From NCBI GenBank assembly GCA_002104905.1, contig MCFE01000025.1, positions 1 through 64,000 on the forward strand: a stretch of DNA of 64,000 bases, read 5' to 3'. Below the pieces are notes generated by a model. It did no database searches. It was not told where the DNA came from and worked only from the letters and a program-made list of their open reading frames with translations. Each line of letters starts with the position of its first letter. Position 1 is the first letter of the stretch. Origin of the DNA: Basidiobolus meristosporus CBS 931.73 (lineage: Eukaryota; Basidiobolomycota; Basidiobolomycetes; Basidiobolales; Basidiobolaceae). Position numbers and translations under genes: made by a program. Shown here in pieces: positions 21,770 to 34,713 of this stretch.

Positions 21770-24700
21770 ATGGATCCTGATAAAATCAATGTTGCCATCA
21801 GGGCAAGACCCTTAAATCAACGGGAAATTAGTAGTGGACAACGTTCCGAATGGACAATCGAAGGAAATAGTATATGCTTAGCTTCACAAGATAATCGGGC
21901 GCCTACGTCAACATACTACTTTGGTATACTCTAAAGTATTTTGAGACCCTGTTTTGCTGTTCTCTAAGCTAGCTTCTATTATTTAGACAAAATTTTCTCC
22001 GAAGAAGCAGATACAACCGAAATATACGATGTCGTGGCAAAGAATATTATACATTCCACCATGAACGGAGTTAATGGTAGTTTACTGGTTATGATCTGGT
22101 TTTGTTTATTATTCAACTCACACGGTTATTTTCTAAAGGAACCATTTTCGCTTATGGTCAAACTTCTTCTGGTAAAACGGTAAGATAAACAGAGTATTCT
22201 AAGTGTACGCCTTACAAGATTCACTAACTTTGGCAATTTTGTCATCATAGTTTACTATGCACGGTACCAAAGAGGAGCCTGGTATTATCCCTATGGCGAT
22301 CGAAGATATATTTCGCTACATATTGGAGACCCCTGATAGAGAGTTTCTTCTGCGCGTCTCTTATTTGGAAATATACAACGAGGTCATCAAGGATCTGTTG
22401 AATCCAGAAAACGAAAACTTGAATATCCGTCAAGACCCTACACGTGGTGTCTTTGTAGGAAAACTCACCGAAGCTATCGTGCTTAGTCCTGAGGAAGTCA
22501 TACAACTCATGAAGAAAGGAGAAAGCAATCGACACGTTGGTGAAACAAATATGAACGAGAGAAGTAGTCGTTCTCATACGATCTTTCGTATGGTTATCGA
22601 AAGTAGAGAAAGATCCAAGGAGTCGAAACGTGATTCACAAAGTAATGTGGGTGGAGCAGTTAAAGTATCATCCTTGAATCTCGTCGATTTGGCTGGTTCA
22701 GAAAGAGTTGGTCAAACTGGTGCTGAAGGTATCCGTTTGAAAGAAGGAGGACACATTAACAAAAGTTTGCTTGCTCTGGGGACAGTCATTGCTAAGCTAG
22801 CCGAACAAGAGAACGACCGTGGACATATTCCTTATCGTGACTCGAAACTGACTAGAATCTTACAGCCATCACTTGGTGGGAATGCCCGTACAGCTATTAT
22901 CTGTGCCATCACTACTGCAAGTAATTTTTATGAAGAAACGACCAGTACGCTCAAATTTGCCAGCAGAGCCAAGACTATCAGCAACAAACCCGAGGTTAAT
23001 GAAGTTCTTACTGATGAAGTTCTTCTAAAGAGATATAGAAAACAAATCAACTCCTTGAAGAAGCAACTTGACGAAGTTAAAAATCAGAAAGATGACGAAG
23101 ATACTAAGGGGCCCAACCCTGACGAAAAGCTGCAAACCATGCTCAAGGAGAAGGAAGAGGAAAAGACCAGGCTGCTTTCCCACTATGAGAAGCTTAAAAG
23201 AATGATCCTCACTTCTACACACATGAATTCTTCCGCAGCGATTAAAACTGCGCAAAAGGTTAGAAGACGCACTTGGTTCCCAGGGTTCAATAATGATAGA
23301 AATGAAATCAACCAAGAAGGAGCTGACACAGAGCAAAGTAATAACTTTGAGGTCAACCGAAAAGCGGAGCGGGTCAGCATCGTTTCTCAGAAAACCAGTA
23401 CGGAGATTCTTGATCGGGTGACTCATGAGATGACCAAGATCAAGAAAGAAAAAGACGACTTTTCTGCCCGTGTAAATACTTTAGTAGATGATCGTCAAAA
23501 GATTATTTCATCTATAAAGGAGCTTGTTGAATCGGAGCTATCAAATCAACAGCTGGAGACTTTGCCTCAAGAGCTTAAATCACTTGGCAGTTATCTGCAT
23601 GAACTCAAGTCGTCCCTAGAGTACAACAAATGTGTTATTCAGAAGAATGCCGAGGTATACTCTGAAACTGAGCGATTCTTACAAATGGAATCCAAATCCA
23701 TTCAGAATGCATATCAAGAAAAAATCGACGAGTATGAGAAGTCTATCAAATCGTTGCAGGTTACCATCGAGAAAACTCGGAATCAAATGGAGGAATACCG
23801 GAGAGCGCAGAAAGAGGCTATCGAAGAGCGTGACGCCGAAATTCAGGTCGCCAAAAAATCGCTTGCCGATATTGAAAGCAAGTATAACGCCGTTGTAGAG
23901 AACAAAGAGAAGGAATTACTGGCCTCTCAGACTGAGATTCAAACTCTCACTGAAGCAAAAACTTTGCTTGAAGAGCAAGTCGAAGAGATTAATGCTGAAG
24001 CTGATGAGCTTGTTCTGCAGTTCAACACTCAACTTGAAGAAAAACAAGCGGAAATAGAAAATGCCGTTCGAAAGTTAAATGAACTTCAAGAGGAGTACGA
24101 CATAGAATTACAAAATCATCAAGCAGAAATCCAAGATTACCAAGCTCAATTAGAGACCATCGCAGAGGAACATGTGCAGATTGTTCAAAATAGTCAAGAT
24201 GAGCTGAACAATGTCAAGGCGGAGCTTGAGAAGCTACAAGAGGCTAAGGCTCACCTAGAAACTATGAAACAAGAAGAACTCGCACTTTTGAAGGAGCAGA
24301 TGTCACATGAAGCAAAGAAAGCGGAGGAGGAAATTCAACTCATTTCGGAGGCTCGTGATAACGCTAACAGTGACCTAGAAGAATTGAGAACCCAGCTTAC
24401 AGCAATGGAAAGTACCCATGAAGAGAAATCGAGGGAGCTTGAGGATAATATTCGCCGTCTTTCTGAAGAGCAGGAATTGGCTGTTGCTCAGAATGATTCT
24501 CTTAAGAAAGAAATATCTGACATTCAGAGCCAGTATGACTCTCTTGTTGCTGAGCATTCCTCTACGAAAGAAACGATCTATCAGCTAGAGCAGCAGGCTT
24601 CCGAAATGACCTCAACAAATGAGAATCTTCAGAAATCTTACCAAGAAGTAGATGATCAACGCCAATCTCTAGAAGATCGAAATACTGAACTTTTGTCAAA

Positions 24701-27700
24701 GTTGGTGCAGTTAGAGGAGCGCTTGGTACTCTCTGAAAAGGCTGCTACCGAATTGAACGAAGATTTGGCTAGGCTCCATACGCTCAAAGCTGAATTTAAT
24801 TCTAAAGTTGCGGAGGTTCAAGATTTGCAATCGTTGGTTTCCGATCTTAAGGAAAAGCTAGAAGCATCGGATTCTCAGATCACTCAGCTAAGTACTCAAG
24901 GCGAAGAATTGTCCAGTAATTATGAGGAAGCCAAGACTCAACTTTCCAAGGCCGAGGATCTGATTTCCAGTTTGAATCATGAAAAGAATGATTTATCTGA
25001 GAGATTAGTCCAGTCACAAAATCTCAATGCCGAGCTCAAGCAAGCGATGCAAGGAAGCGACTCTAGTATGTTTGAGATGCAAGAGACCCTCGAAGCTGAG
25101 AGGCGCAAAATTGCAGAGTTCCAATCTAACACTAAGCAGCTCGCTATTCAACTAAGTGATCTGCAAGAGAATCTTGATTCAAAGGAGTTGGAACTCTCAG
25201 AAGAAGTAGAGAAGAGCAAGTTGAAATTGGATGAGCTTCGTGAGCAATCTCAACGCCAAGTAGAAGAGATGAAGGCAGAATATGAAGAGATGCTTGAAAA
25301 AATGAGATCCGAGCTTGGCGAAGCACGTGAGTTGACCGAGCAAACTGAGCAGCAAAAGAACGAGTTGGAGGTAGAATTTAAAGGAATGCTGGATTCTGCT
25401 TTCGAGGAAAAAGATCTCGTTTTGGAGCAGCTTACAAAGTCACAAGAAGAATGCGAGTCTCTGAGAGGTAAACTGACTCAGTACGAGGAGAAAATTGCCG
25501 AAACAGAAGCACTTCTTGGCGAGCAACAGTCGCAAACCCAGGACTCGTTGAAGAGTCTACAAGAGGTTACTGCTATCAAAGGTGAGCTTCATTTGAAGAT
25601 TGCTATTCTGAAGCAGCAGCATACTTCAATCATGCAGGAGCACAAGGAAGAGATTCAAGCACTTCAGAGTTTGCTCGAAAAAACTCTTTCACATTTTGTT
25701 TCATATGTTGAGCAAAATCAAGCCGAACTCGATCAGCTGAAAATTGAAAAGCAAAAAGCAAGCGACGATTTAGCTCAAGCAAACAAAGAACTAGAGGAGT
25801 GGAAAGTTAGCGCTAGCAACAGTGACGATCGACTAGGCAACATTGTCAAATCACTTGAGCACGAAAAAGAAAGATGTGCCCAATTAACTAACGAGATCGC
25901 CAATGTCAAACGCGACTTGGAGTCGACCAAGGAGACACTCAAAGAGAAGAATACACAGATTGAACTTCAATGCGATGAAGCTGAAGAAGCTCTGGCCCAG
26001 GCAAATGAGGACTCTGCCGAAAAGATTAGACAATTGAAAGAGATCCATGCTGATCAGATTCAAGATCTCGAGCGTTCCCTAGAAGAAAGCGTTGCCGCTG
26101 TGAAAATGGAAAGCAGTGAGAAATTGAAGGCTACTATCGATTTGTATTCTGGCAAGATTAGAGATATGGAGGGTAAATTGGAGGATTCTAATAACGAGTT
26201 GAAAATTCTTCGGAACACATTGTCGGAAACCGAGAAGAAGTACAAGCAGTTGAATTCCAAACTTGAAGGTGGAAGTTATACTCCCGTTCAAGATTATCAA
26301 AATGCAGTCGAAGCTCTTCACGCGTATGAGTTGGAACTTACCAAGACTTTGGAGTTGCTGAAAAATGAACGAGCTCAAAGTGAGGCTTTCAAACAAAAGT
26401 ACTATATGTTATCAGAACAGCTCGATAATGTCAAAGAACAAATGCAAGAGCAGGAGTTGAATATTTCCAACCAGGCAACACATGATTTCGAAATCAAGAT
26501 CAAACAGCTGCAGGAAGAACACAATCAAGCAATTGAATCTCTTCGCAAGCAACTTAAAGAATCCGAAAGCAGCCTTGATTCTTCCAAGAGTTTAATCAAT
26601 GAACAGGAGAATAAGTTAAAGGTACTGGAGGAGACTCATGCTCGAGACATACAGTCATCTTCGAAACAATTGGATGAACTTCAACAAGCGCTCGATGCCT
26701 CTCAGCTTGTTGTCACTTCTCGGGATGAGATGATCAAGGAAATCGAGAACAAATACACTCAAACCATAGATGAGTTACGTGCAAAGATTTCCGAAACCGA
26801 ACGAGATCTTGAGATTACTGAACAGATGGCTTCTGATCAAACAACAAGCGCAAAAGAGCTTGCAGCAGATGTCGAGTCTCTTCAATCAGAAATCCTGAAG
26901 ATGAAGGAACAGAATGCTCAATTACAAACGAAAAACTCGGATTTGGAGAGCAAACATCAAGAACTCATCGCCTCTGTTGCAGATTTGCAAACACAATTAG
27001 AAGCATCAGCCAATATCTCTCAGGAAGCAATGGATCTAAAGACAGAGCTAGCCGAGGCTGATAAAAAGCTTCATGTTGCCAATGAAAAGCAAATGACTCT
27101 CCAAGATCAAGTCCAGGATCAAAGTGAACAGATCAAAGATCTCTCCGAGGAGCTCGAGAACCTTGGCAACGATCTTAAAGAGCAGCTGTCAAATGCGGAA
27201 GAAATTAGTCGTTTGAAGAGTCAGATGTCCGACTTGGAAGAAAAACTTCAAATTTCTGCCAGTGAAATTTCATCCTTCAAGCGCGAGAACGAACTTCTTG
27301 TCGAAGAATTGGCTCATTCAAAAGATAAGATCGAACAAGTAACATCCGAGTTGACATCCGGCGAACACGAAAAAGCTGTAAACCTTCTCAACAGTGAGTT
27401 GTCTGATAGAGAATCTGAGCTCCGTAATATCCGCAAGGATTTGACAAACTACAAACAAGAAACGGAAAAAGAGATTATGAATCTGAAGAAAGAAGGCAAG
27501 CTAGCATTGGAGACGTTGGCAGAGGAATTTGAGAAAAAGGAGAAAGCTTGGCTTTCGGAGAAAGACAAATATGAAGCTACCGAAAAACAGCTTCAGCTAG
27601 AGATTGACCGAAACCAAGCACTCTTCGCCAAAGAAAACAAACTCAAATCCCTCAAGGTTGTTGAATTGGAAGATAAAGTGCGTGAATTGACGGAGAATTT

Positions 27701-28439
27701 GTCCGTGGGCCAGCAAAAACTTGCTGGGTTGCAACAATCATTGCATCAGCGTGAAAGTGAGGTCGAGTTTTCTAGCAAGAAACTTCTGAAGCTTGAAACC
27801 CAAATCTCCAAGGAATCTTCTGAAGTCGAGCCCAGTCATGATACTCCGGATGATCAATTGGATGTCGTGCGTAGCTTAAACAATGAGTTGGATCAATTGC
27901 GGTCCGAGAACGAAGTTCTTCGAAAGGAGTATCGTACTATTGTTCTAGTGAAAAACAACGAGATATCCAAAAGCCGTCAAACTGCGGATGCTCTTCTTCA
28001 AGCGCAACTGGAAAATGACAAGTTGAAGAGAAAAATCGATTCGTTGATGTCAAACACCAAAGAAGAAATCAAATCACCAGAAAACAATCCTCCAGCGAAG
28101 CGACACACTCGTAGCAGTAGAGCTTCCAATTCAACTTCTGAAATCTCGTCAGCTATTGTATCACCTAAGCGTAAAGTGGTTGATGTTGCGGTGGAGATTG
28201 AGACCAAGGTAGTAAGTCCTACAAGGCGCTCAACAAGAACATCATTGAAGAAAGCTCGTTTGGAAAGTACAGATACTGTCTCGTCAGAAATCAAATCAAT
28301 GGTGTCGAACGACGCCAGTGTAGCTGAAGAGAGTAAGCCAACCAAGCCTTCCAGACGACTTAGGCCACTCCGATCTCGCCGTGGAGCAAACAAAGACGAC
28401 GATGAAGAAGCAGCTACGCCCGAGTGTAACCAACAGTAG
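21770..28439 (+). CDS. Giant kinesin, CENP-E/kinesin-7-like
   Basis: Plus-end microtubule motor by family. Exons 21770-21923, 21987-22076, 22139-22179 and 22251-28439 give 2157 residues. The N-terminal motor domain (about 1-345) has INVAIRARPLNQRE, P-loop GQTSSGKT (88-95), switch I NERSSRSH (197-204), switch II DLAGSE (241-246) and HIPYRDSKLTRILQ. A neck and a coiled coil of roughly 1600-1700 residues, rich in Glu/Lys/Gln with few breaks, follow to about 2040. The tail is basic and Ser/Thr-rich (KRHTRSSRAS, RRSTRTSLKK, PSRRLRPLRSRR) and could bind microtubules or DNA. The RARPLNQRE start and NERSSRSHTIFRMVIESRE block point to kinesin-7, and the length matches CENP-E rather than Kip2. There is no CaaX end. 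All introns lie in the first 500 bp; the last exon is 6.2 kb. Confidence 0.88.
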
Positions 28440-28751
28440 ACAATACTTCATTATCCTCTATTTTGCGAACCTGGCCAACATTATTATATATGTAAGATAC
28501 TCTAGCAAACAACGCTTCATTCATTGCTTCTTTTTCGGGTTTTGAACTTATTTTTTAGAAACATGTACTATGTAATACTCCTTCAAATATATACTCAGGT
28601 GCCCTGTGAATAAACAAAATGGCAGACGAATACTTTAGGTGGTACATGATTTAATATGAAAAAACCACAGCTTGCGACATCTTCACTTAAAACATTCTAT
28701 AACTACATTCAAACATTGTTTAAAAAGCATTGATTTCACATAAAAGATGGC
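28440..28751. terminator. 3' region between convergent kinesin and PRP40
   Basis: 312 bp, AT-rich, between facing stop codons. It has several AATAAA-like motifs, for example GAATAAACAAA near 28607. No gene. Confidence 0.4.
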
Positions 28752-31700
28752 CTAGTCTTCATAATAGTCTCTGGATCTTCTCGACCTCGAGTGGCTTTCC
28801 CGACGAGACTTGCGGTGGGATCGATGATGGTAGTCATAGTCTTCATCTCTAGCCTCACCCTCCTCAATACTAGAAGTGCTCATAGCATCATCATCTCGTT
28901 TGGATTTCTGTTGATGGGAAACACGCTTACTAACGAAACAACCATAGGCAGCTGAGTAGCTTAGGCACGTACCTTTTTTTTATGCTTTCTGCGCTCATCG
29001 TCACTATCGGATGCATCCGAGTCATTTCTATGGCGGCGCGACTTGTGGTGCTTTTTCTTGCGGTCTTTCTTGTGTTTCCTCTTACGGGAGGACTCTTTAT
29101 CATCCAGCTCGCCTTCCTCGGCTTTCACTGTGCCTTCTTCACTGTCTTCTGCCCGTTCTTTTTCCTTCTCCTATTGGGAATTAAGCTTTCGTGAGACGCG
29201 GCATCAAAAACACTAAATGATGTGAACTACCTTCAACCTGTCCAGATATTTCTGGAACAAATGCTGGCGCTCCTCTTCCGACTCCACAGCCTTAAACTCC
29301 TCCTCATTTTCAATTGAAGGGCGCACCTAGTTGAACAGTTAATGGCTCGCCCACGATACCGATCTACCTAGGTAACTCACCTCGCTCCAATGAGTATCAA
29401 CAGAGACATGGGGCTTCAGGTGCTTTAGCAGATATTTGAAATCATCCGCGATTCTTCTTTTGCGCTTCTGCTCCTTTCTTTGCTCTTCCTTTTGCTTACT
29501 GATAGCTTTTTTCTGGATCTGAGCCCAGTGGTTAGCTAGGAGCACCCAGTGGTCGAAGTAGAAAAAACTAACCTGTTCGAAGATAGCCTTTAATTCCTCC
29601 TCGGGTATCGCAGATACTTCTTCGGTGCCTTTCAATGCCTCGGTGAACGAACTGAACGTGTCATCAGGGGCGATGGCAATGTTTTTCTCCTAGAAAAAGA
29701 GGGTCAGTAACACCCTAAAGAAGGAAACACGGCTCTCGTCACCTTTAAGATGTCGGTTATGAGCTTGCGCTTCTGGTAGATCTTTTCATCTAGCATTTCA
29801 ATGGCATCCCAAAAGAGCTCCAGTGGGGATGATCCCGGCTGACCCAGCATGCTGATATAGCACTCGTGATCCTTGACAATAGGATAGAAATCCTCCCAGC
29901 GCGATCTTACTGTGATTCTTCCGGACTTGATCGAGCTCTCTATCAAATCCTGCAAGTTTCCTGGTTAGCAACAGATGCTGACCAAGGGTTGAGGGGAATA
30001 TTTACTCTAATGGCGTCTCTGTTCTTACGCTCCGTGCGTATACGCGCTTCTTTCTCTCTCTTCCTCTTGTCCATGTACTCGTCCTCTAGCTTCTTTATGT
30101 GCTCCTCAAATACTGCTAAAAAGTCCAGAGCATCCATCGCCTCCCAAGAAACATCCTGAAAGCCAGGCGATCCTCTGAAAATGGCCTGGGCATCCTTCCA
30201 GCGTGTCTCTCTGGTGATCTCAGGGATCTCTTCAAGAAGCTGAGCAAATCGCACCATACCCTCTTTGCGCTTGATACGCTCTTGGTCCTGGAAGCAGCGG
30301 GATGTGAATGGCTAGTCTTGGGAAAAGCCTCGTGTAACGGAGATACATACCTTCTCTCTCTTTTTCACTTCGTAAAGATAATCTTCATAATAACCTCGCA
30401 TCTCTTTCTCATCGCGAATATGCTGGAATGCCGAATCATGTCGCAGAATCTCCTTAGCTTTCCTGGTCCATGTGTTAGAGGTCAATGTGCTGGGGAGTTG
30501 AGTTAAAAACACTAACGAACCTCCAGCTAAATGCAGATGTGATTTCCGGATGCTTTTCCAACATCAAAAGGAAATCTCCTCGATTCTTGAGCGTCCTGAC
30601 TTTATATTCTTCCTGTGCATCATTTCGAGAATTAGCTGTGATTCCACGACACCCCGCCTATCTCACTCACCTCTTCGATCCTTTTCCTGTCTTGAACGTA
30701 TTTCTGGAACGCCTGCTTTCTTTCGGCTAACGATTTCAAAGAGCGGTAGATAGGGTGGCTGATGACCGCTCTCATAGTCTGCTCCCACGACCATGAAGAT
30801 GTAACGCCCTGAAAATAGACATGAGACTGCCATTCTCCAAGAAGCCTAAGCTCTGCTACTAACCGTGTCCTTGAGCAGTTTGAAAAATGCCGTCTCGGCC
30901 TCCTCCTTAGTCTTGAAGTCAATTGATATATTCGAGATAATGGGGACAGGCTTGCTCGGGGGTGTAGCTGTCTTGGCGGTAGATGGAGGAGTGCTGATTT
31001 TGGAGGGAATAGGAGATGCTCGAGCCACTTCGAGAGAAGTAGGCTTAGGGGAGGGCTTACCCATCGACTTTTCTGCCGATTCTATATTGTGAATGAAGAT
31101 CGACGTTTCCAGGTCTGCTTAGTATCCAAAGTACAAACGTACGTTTACATCATAAGCAAGGGTTACCTTTGAACTCTGCTGGCATCTCCCAAGTTGTGAC
31201 TTTGGTGGATGAGTTGTGGTAATACTTGCGACCATCCTCCGTTGTGTACTCTTTCCATAGACTTGAATGTTCCGAGGGCTGTGGCGTGGCATTGGCGTTG
31301 GGAGATTTCACCGGGGTGGCTTCACCTTCTTGCGCTATAGCACATATTAATCGCACGTCAACGTGAATCCGCTAGAGTCGAAACTACCTTTTAATTCGCT
31401 CGGTGCCTCCCAAGTGGTAACTTTGGTCTCAGTGTTGTAGTAGTACTTCTTTCCATCTTTTGTTGAGTACTCTTTCCATACTGTACTCTTGGGCTGTGTT
31501 TTCTAAGCACGGTTAGAAAATAGGATTAGCTTTTGAGGCTGGCAGTGGAGAAATCACGCGTTGAATACCTCGCTGGGAGTAGAAAAGTCCGCAGGCTTCT
31601 CCCATAGGCTCTGTTTTGTTACTGAGTTATAGTAATATGTTCTACCATCAGGCATTAAATGTTCTGACCATGTCTGGCTAGTTTGATTAGCTGTAGACGG

Positions 31701-31840
31701 CTATGAATTGAACATACAGTGTGAATTCAACGATCACGATCAAAGGCTATGTCGCAATGCTGAGCGATGCGGAAAACATGTACACTTACTACGTGATCTT
31801 CTGGTGTCATTTGCATATTATCCGAGGATGCCCACGACAT
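28752..31840 (-). CDS. PRP40: U1 snRNP splicing factor Prp40, WW and FF domains
   Basis: Bridges the 5' splice site and branch site during early spliceosome assembly. About a dozen exons from ATG 31840 to TAG 28752-28754. Three WW domains are visible: [40 protein letters not shown] and [20 protein letters not shown]. At least five FF-like repeats follow, each with the F/W-x-WE or W-x-DA pattern ([30 protein letters not shown]-type, [34 protein letters not shown] region). The C-terminus is Lys-rich and ends in an Arg/Ser/Asp tail ([22 protein letters not shown]). Budding yeast Prp40 has two WW domains, so the third is an extra copy. Exact exon borders were not all resolved. Confidence 0.88.
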
Positions 31841-32140
31841 CAGAAATTAGGTATACGATACAGCTGTAAAAAATAAACCCAACCCTCTGATACTTGCCGT
31901 TCACACGAAATCTATATATCATCCTATTTGGATGCGGTTTTTAATTTCACTATTCAAACTGATCGATACGAATTCCACCGAAAAATGGCAAAGCCGAAAT
32001 ACATTCGGCATTCGATGGAGGATTTGGCCGTGCTTGCAAAATCGCCCAGTGGTGCAATGCAATTAGCATGTTTATTCGGGGTCGCTATACTCAATATTAT
32101 TTGAACTGTACATATGGAAGGGAAGACCACCGCATGATAC
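31841..32140. other. Short spacer between DUO1 and PRP40
   Basis: 300 bp between two minus-strand genes. It holds the DUO1 3' region and the PRP40 promoter. A minus-strand frame over 31954-32202 is a shadow. Confidence 0.4.
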
Positions 32141-32979
32141 TTAGATCTTACGAGTGCCTGGTTTGACAGCTGTGAGTCTCCTAGAAGGCATAACAGAAGC
32201 ACGAACGCTCTTGCGCATCTTGGGGTTGGCTACTCGCGAGGCAGGCTCTGTATAGTTGGTAATATCAATAACCGTTGACTAGGTAAATGGTAGCCGAGTT
32301 CTCTAACCTTGTTGATTTTTCATCGCCTTGAGGGCTTGCTCTTGTTCGATTTTTTTGCGCTCTTCTCTTTCCCGGCGCTCCCTTGCTTCTCTCTCCCTCC
32401 TTTCCTTTTCCGCTTTCAGTTGCTCGATTCTCATTTTATCCTATTGCAAGTCAGTTTCAGCGGAAAAAAAGTACGAGTGGATCAAGACATACATGCGAGA
32501 CTCCCTCCCAGTTAGAGTCCGAGAGTAACTTCTGAGTGTGTTGAGTTTGGGACAACAGTTTGGACCACACGTTTAAGAGGCTTTCGGTTTGACCAACAGT
32601 ATTACTAAAATGCTTGCCGCCGTGCAGAACGAGTGAGCCTGGGAAATACAAGGACAGAATAGGGTATGTGCGATACCTGGAGTTTGATACGGGTTCCACT
32701 CAAGTTCTCTTTAATTTTACACAAGGCTAGATTCAGCTGCTGGGCCTTTCTCAATTCTTCCGATAGGAAATCATGCTCGCTGGGGCCGTTCTTTGTTTTT
32801 AAGAACATATGCTTTGAAAGGACTTCGGTATCATCAGCATCGGAGAATCCACTTTCAGACAGGCCAAGGGATCGCTCGGGAGACTCGTGGGAGTTGTCGA
32901 ATATGTTGGTATCCTCTAGGCAGCTGTTGTCATCGTAACTACTCTCGAACTCGAAGGATTCGGTTTCTACCATTGCCAT
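32141..32979 (-). CDS. DUO1: DASH complex subunit Duo1
   Basis: Part of the DASH/Dam1 ring that couples kinetochores to microtubules in fungi. Exons 32979-32677, 32612-32493, 32440-32308 and 32247-32141 give 220 residues. The conserved core reads LRKAQQLNLALCKIKENL, then TESLLNVWSKLLSQTQHTQ and LLSDSNWEG; the W-x-x-LLSQT-x-HTQ-x-LL and NWEG blocks are the family signature. An acidic leader (SYDDNSCLEDTN, SDADDTE) and a charged helix (EKERREREARERREREE) flank it. The tail is basic (MRKSVRASVMPSRRL). Exon 2 begins after an AAG acceptor, fixed by frame. The presence of Duo1 is strong evidence for a fungal source. Confidence 0.87.
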
Positions 32980-33392
32980 ACTGGAAAATGTGGGGATAGT
33001 GTGTGAGAAGTGAGGAACCACCGTATTAGCTACTACTACGCCGTAATGGTTGTTTTCGAAATAAACCTTGAGTAAACAAATAACACTAACCAATTATTAG
33101 GTCACAATCAAAATCCAATCTAACTAGATTGATTAACTGGGACACATATATCTGGATAGAGATACATGCAGATCGTGAATTCTTGATGGTTCTCATCTAT
33201 TCCTGTCCTGATTAAAATGGCCAGCATTTCTGCGGCTACTGGGTAATATTCCTCTAATTTCTATCCACGTAGATCCAATCATAGTTGCTCACGTAAAATT
33301 TGTTACTGAATTTTGCCATCGAGCCGTAGATCTAAGATTTATATTTAACACCGCAAGCGCAATGGACTGTCTTCAACTGTTCATTGCCCAAA
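32980..33392. promoter_or_regulatory. Divergent promoter region of DUO1 and SIL1
   Basis: 413 bp between two outward-transcribed genes. A TATA-like TTATATTTAA lies near 33339-33348, about 50 nt before the SIL1 ATG. Confidence 0.4.
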
Positions 33393-34713
33393 ATGCACGC
33401 TCGACAGTACTCTTTGCTTATACTTCTTTTGTCAGTTCCCTTTATCTCTGCATACGTAGCAAATGACAGTTCCTCCGACGATGTGATCTGCCCCGGAGAT
33501 GGCGCCTGTTACCCACGAATATTTGAAGCGACCACGGAATTTCAACCGATCAAAGAAGGCCAAGAAATACCTCCAGGTAACGAGGTTTTTGTGACAGATA
33601 TCACGACGACAGAATACTCACAGGCTCTGTTTTGAAGGTCTCCATGTTCGCTTGAACGTTTACACTGGGGAAAAGGAAGCAAAGCTCATGGATAATGAGG
33701 ATACCACGGCAGATCATTCGTTAACCGTGAACCCTGAAGAAGAATACTCCATAGTACCAGTGAGCAACGACACAGACCCCGCTCAACAAGTCGTAGAGGA
33801 TACCGTTCCTCCAAAATTCAACTCTGAATTTAGGGACTCCTCCAAGCCTAATGCGCGAATTCCACAATCTGATCACCAACGCTTTGAGGCCAACCTCAAG
33901 GTCGTGTCAAACCCTACTGAATACGAAGAAGTGGAGCTTTTGGAAGCATTGGATAGCATGGAGGATCTTGTTCACGAGATTGACTTTGGAAAGCTCTTGG
34001 CCAAAAACGACGGCCTGGGTCAAGTTGCCGATTTCATGGATACCAAGTGGTCGGACGCCATCAGATTGAAAGCAGCAACGATCATTGGATCTGCTGTGCA
34101 GGTAAGACCTACCCCAAACCTATATGCGGCATTTAGACTAACCTCCTGCTCTTAGAACAATCCTCCTGTCCAGCAATCTGCACTACAACTCGATTTGGTT
34201 GGTCGTATGTTGACTAGGATTTCGAGCGAACAGCAACCGAAGGTTCTCTCTCGATACATGTACGCTCTCTCGAGTATGGTCCGAGGAAACACCCAGGCTA
34301 TCAAGGTAGTAAACGAGAAGGGTGGGTTGACCCAGCTCGCTGGGCTTTATGTGAAGCATCAGAACGAGGATTTCCGGAAGAAATGCGCCATCTTTGTGGC
34401 CGATTTCTTAAACCCAGACATGGAAGAGGTTGAGGAGTTGACTGAGCAGGTTGAGGTGCCCAGCAACATGTTGGCCAGTGAGGGAACGGAGGATTGGTGC
34501 CAACATCTCCAGAAGACACTTCTCGACTCTAGCATTACCCAAGATACCAAAGAAAAGACCATCCGAGGACTCTCCATGGTCCGGTCACAGGCCCCTGTGC
34601 CATGCGCGATCACACCAGAGCTCCAGCCATGGATCAAATCCGAGCTGATCGAGTTCGAGAGCGATCAGGATTTCGACGAGTACACTCGTATGCTTCGCTC
34701 TCTAGAAGAATAA
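33393..34713 (+). CDS. SIL1: ER Hsp70 nucleotide exchange factor Sil1
   Basis: Releases ADP from the ER chaperone BiP/Kar2 in the ER lumen. Exons 33393-33576, 33638-34101 and 34156-34713 give 401 residues. A signal peptide (YSLLILLLSVPFISAY) is followed by the family block ICPGDGACYPRIFEATTEFQ and LHVRLNVYTGEKEAKL, then armadillo-type helices (LLEALDSMEDLVHEIDFG, RLKAATIIGSAVQN, LSRYMYALSSMVRG). The C-terminus is RSLEE, with no HDEL/KDEL-type retrieval signal, unlike several Sil1 proteins. ATG 33393 was preferred to the in-frame TTG at 33384. An ATG at 33362 is in another frame. Confidence 0.9.
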
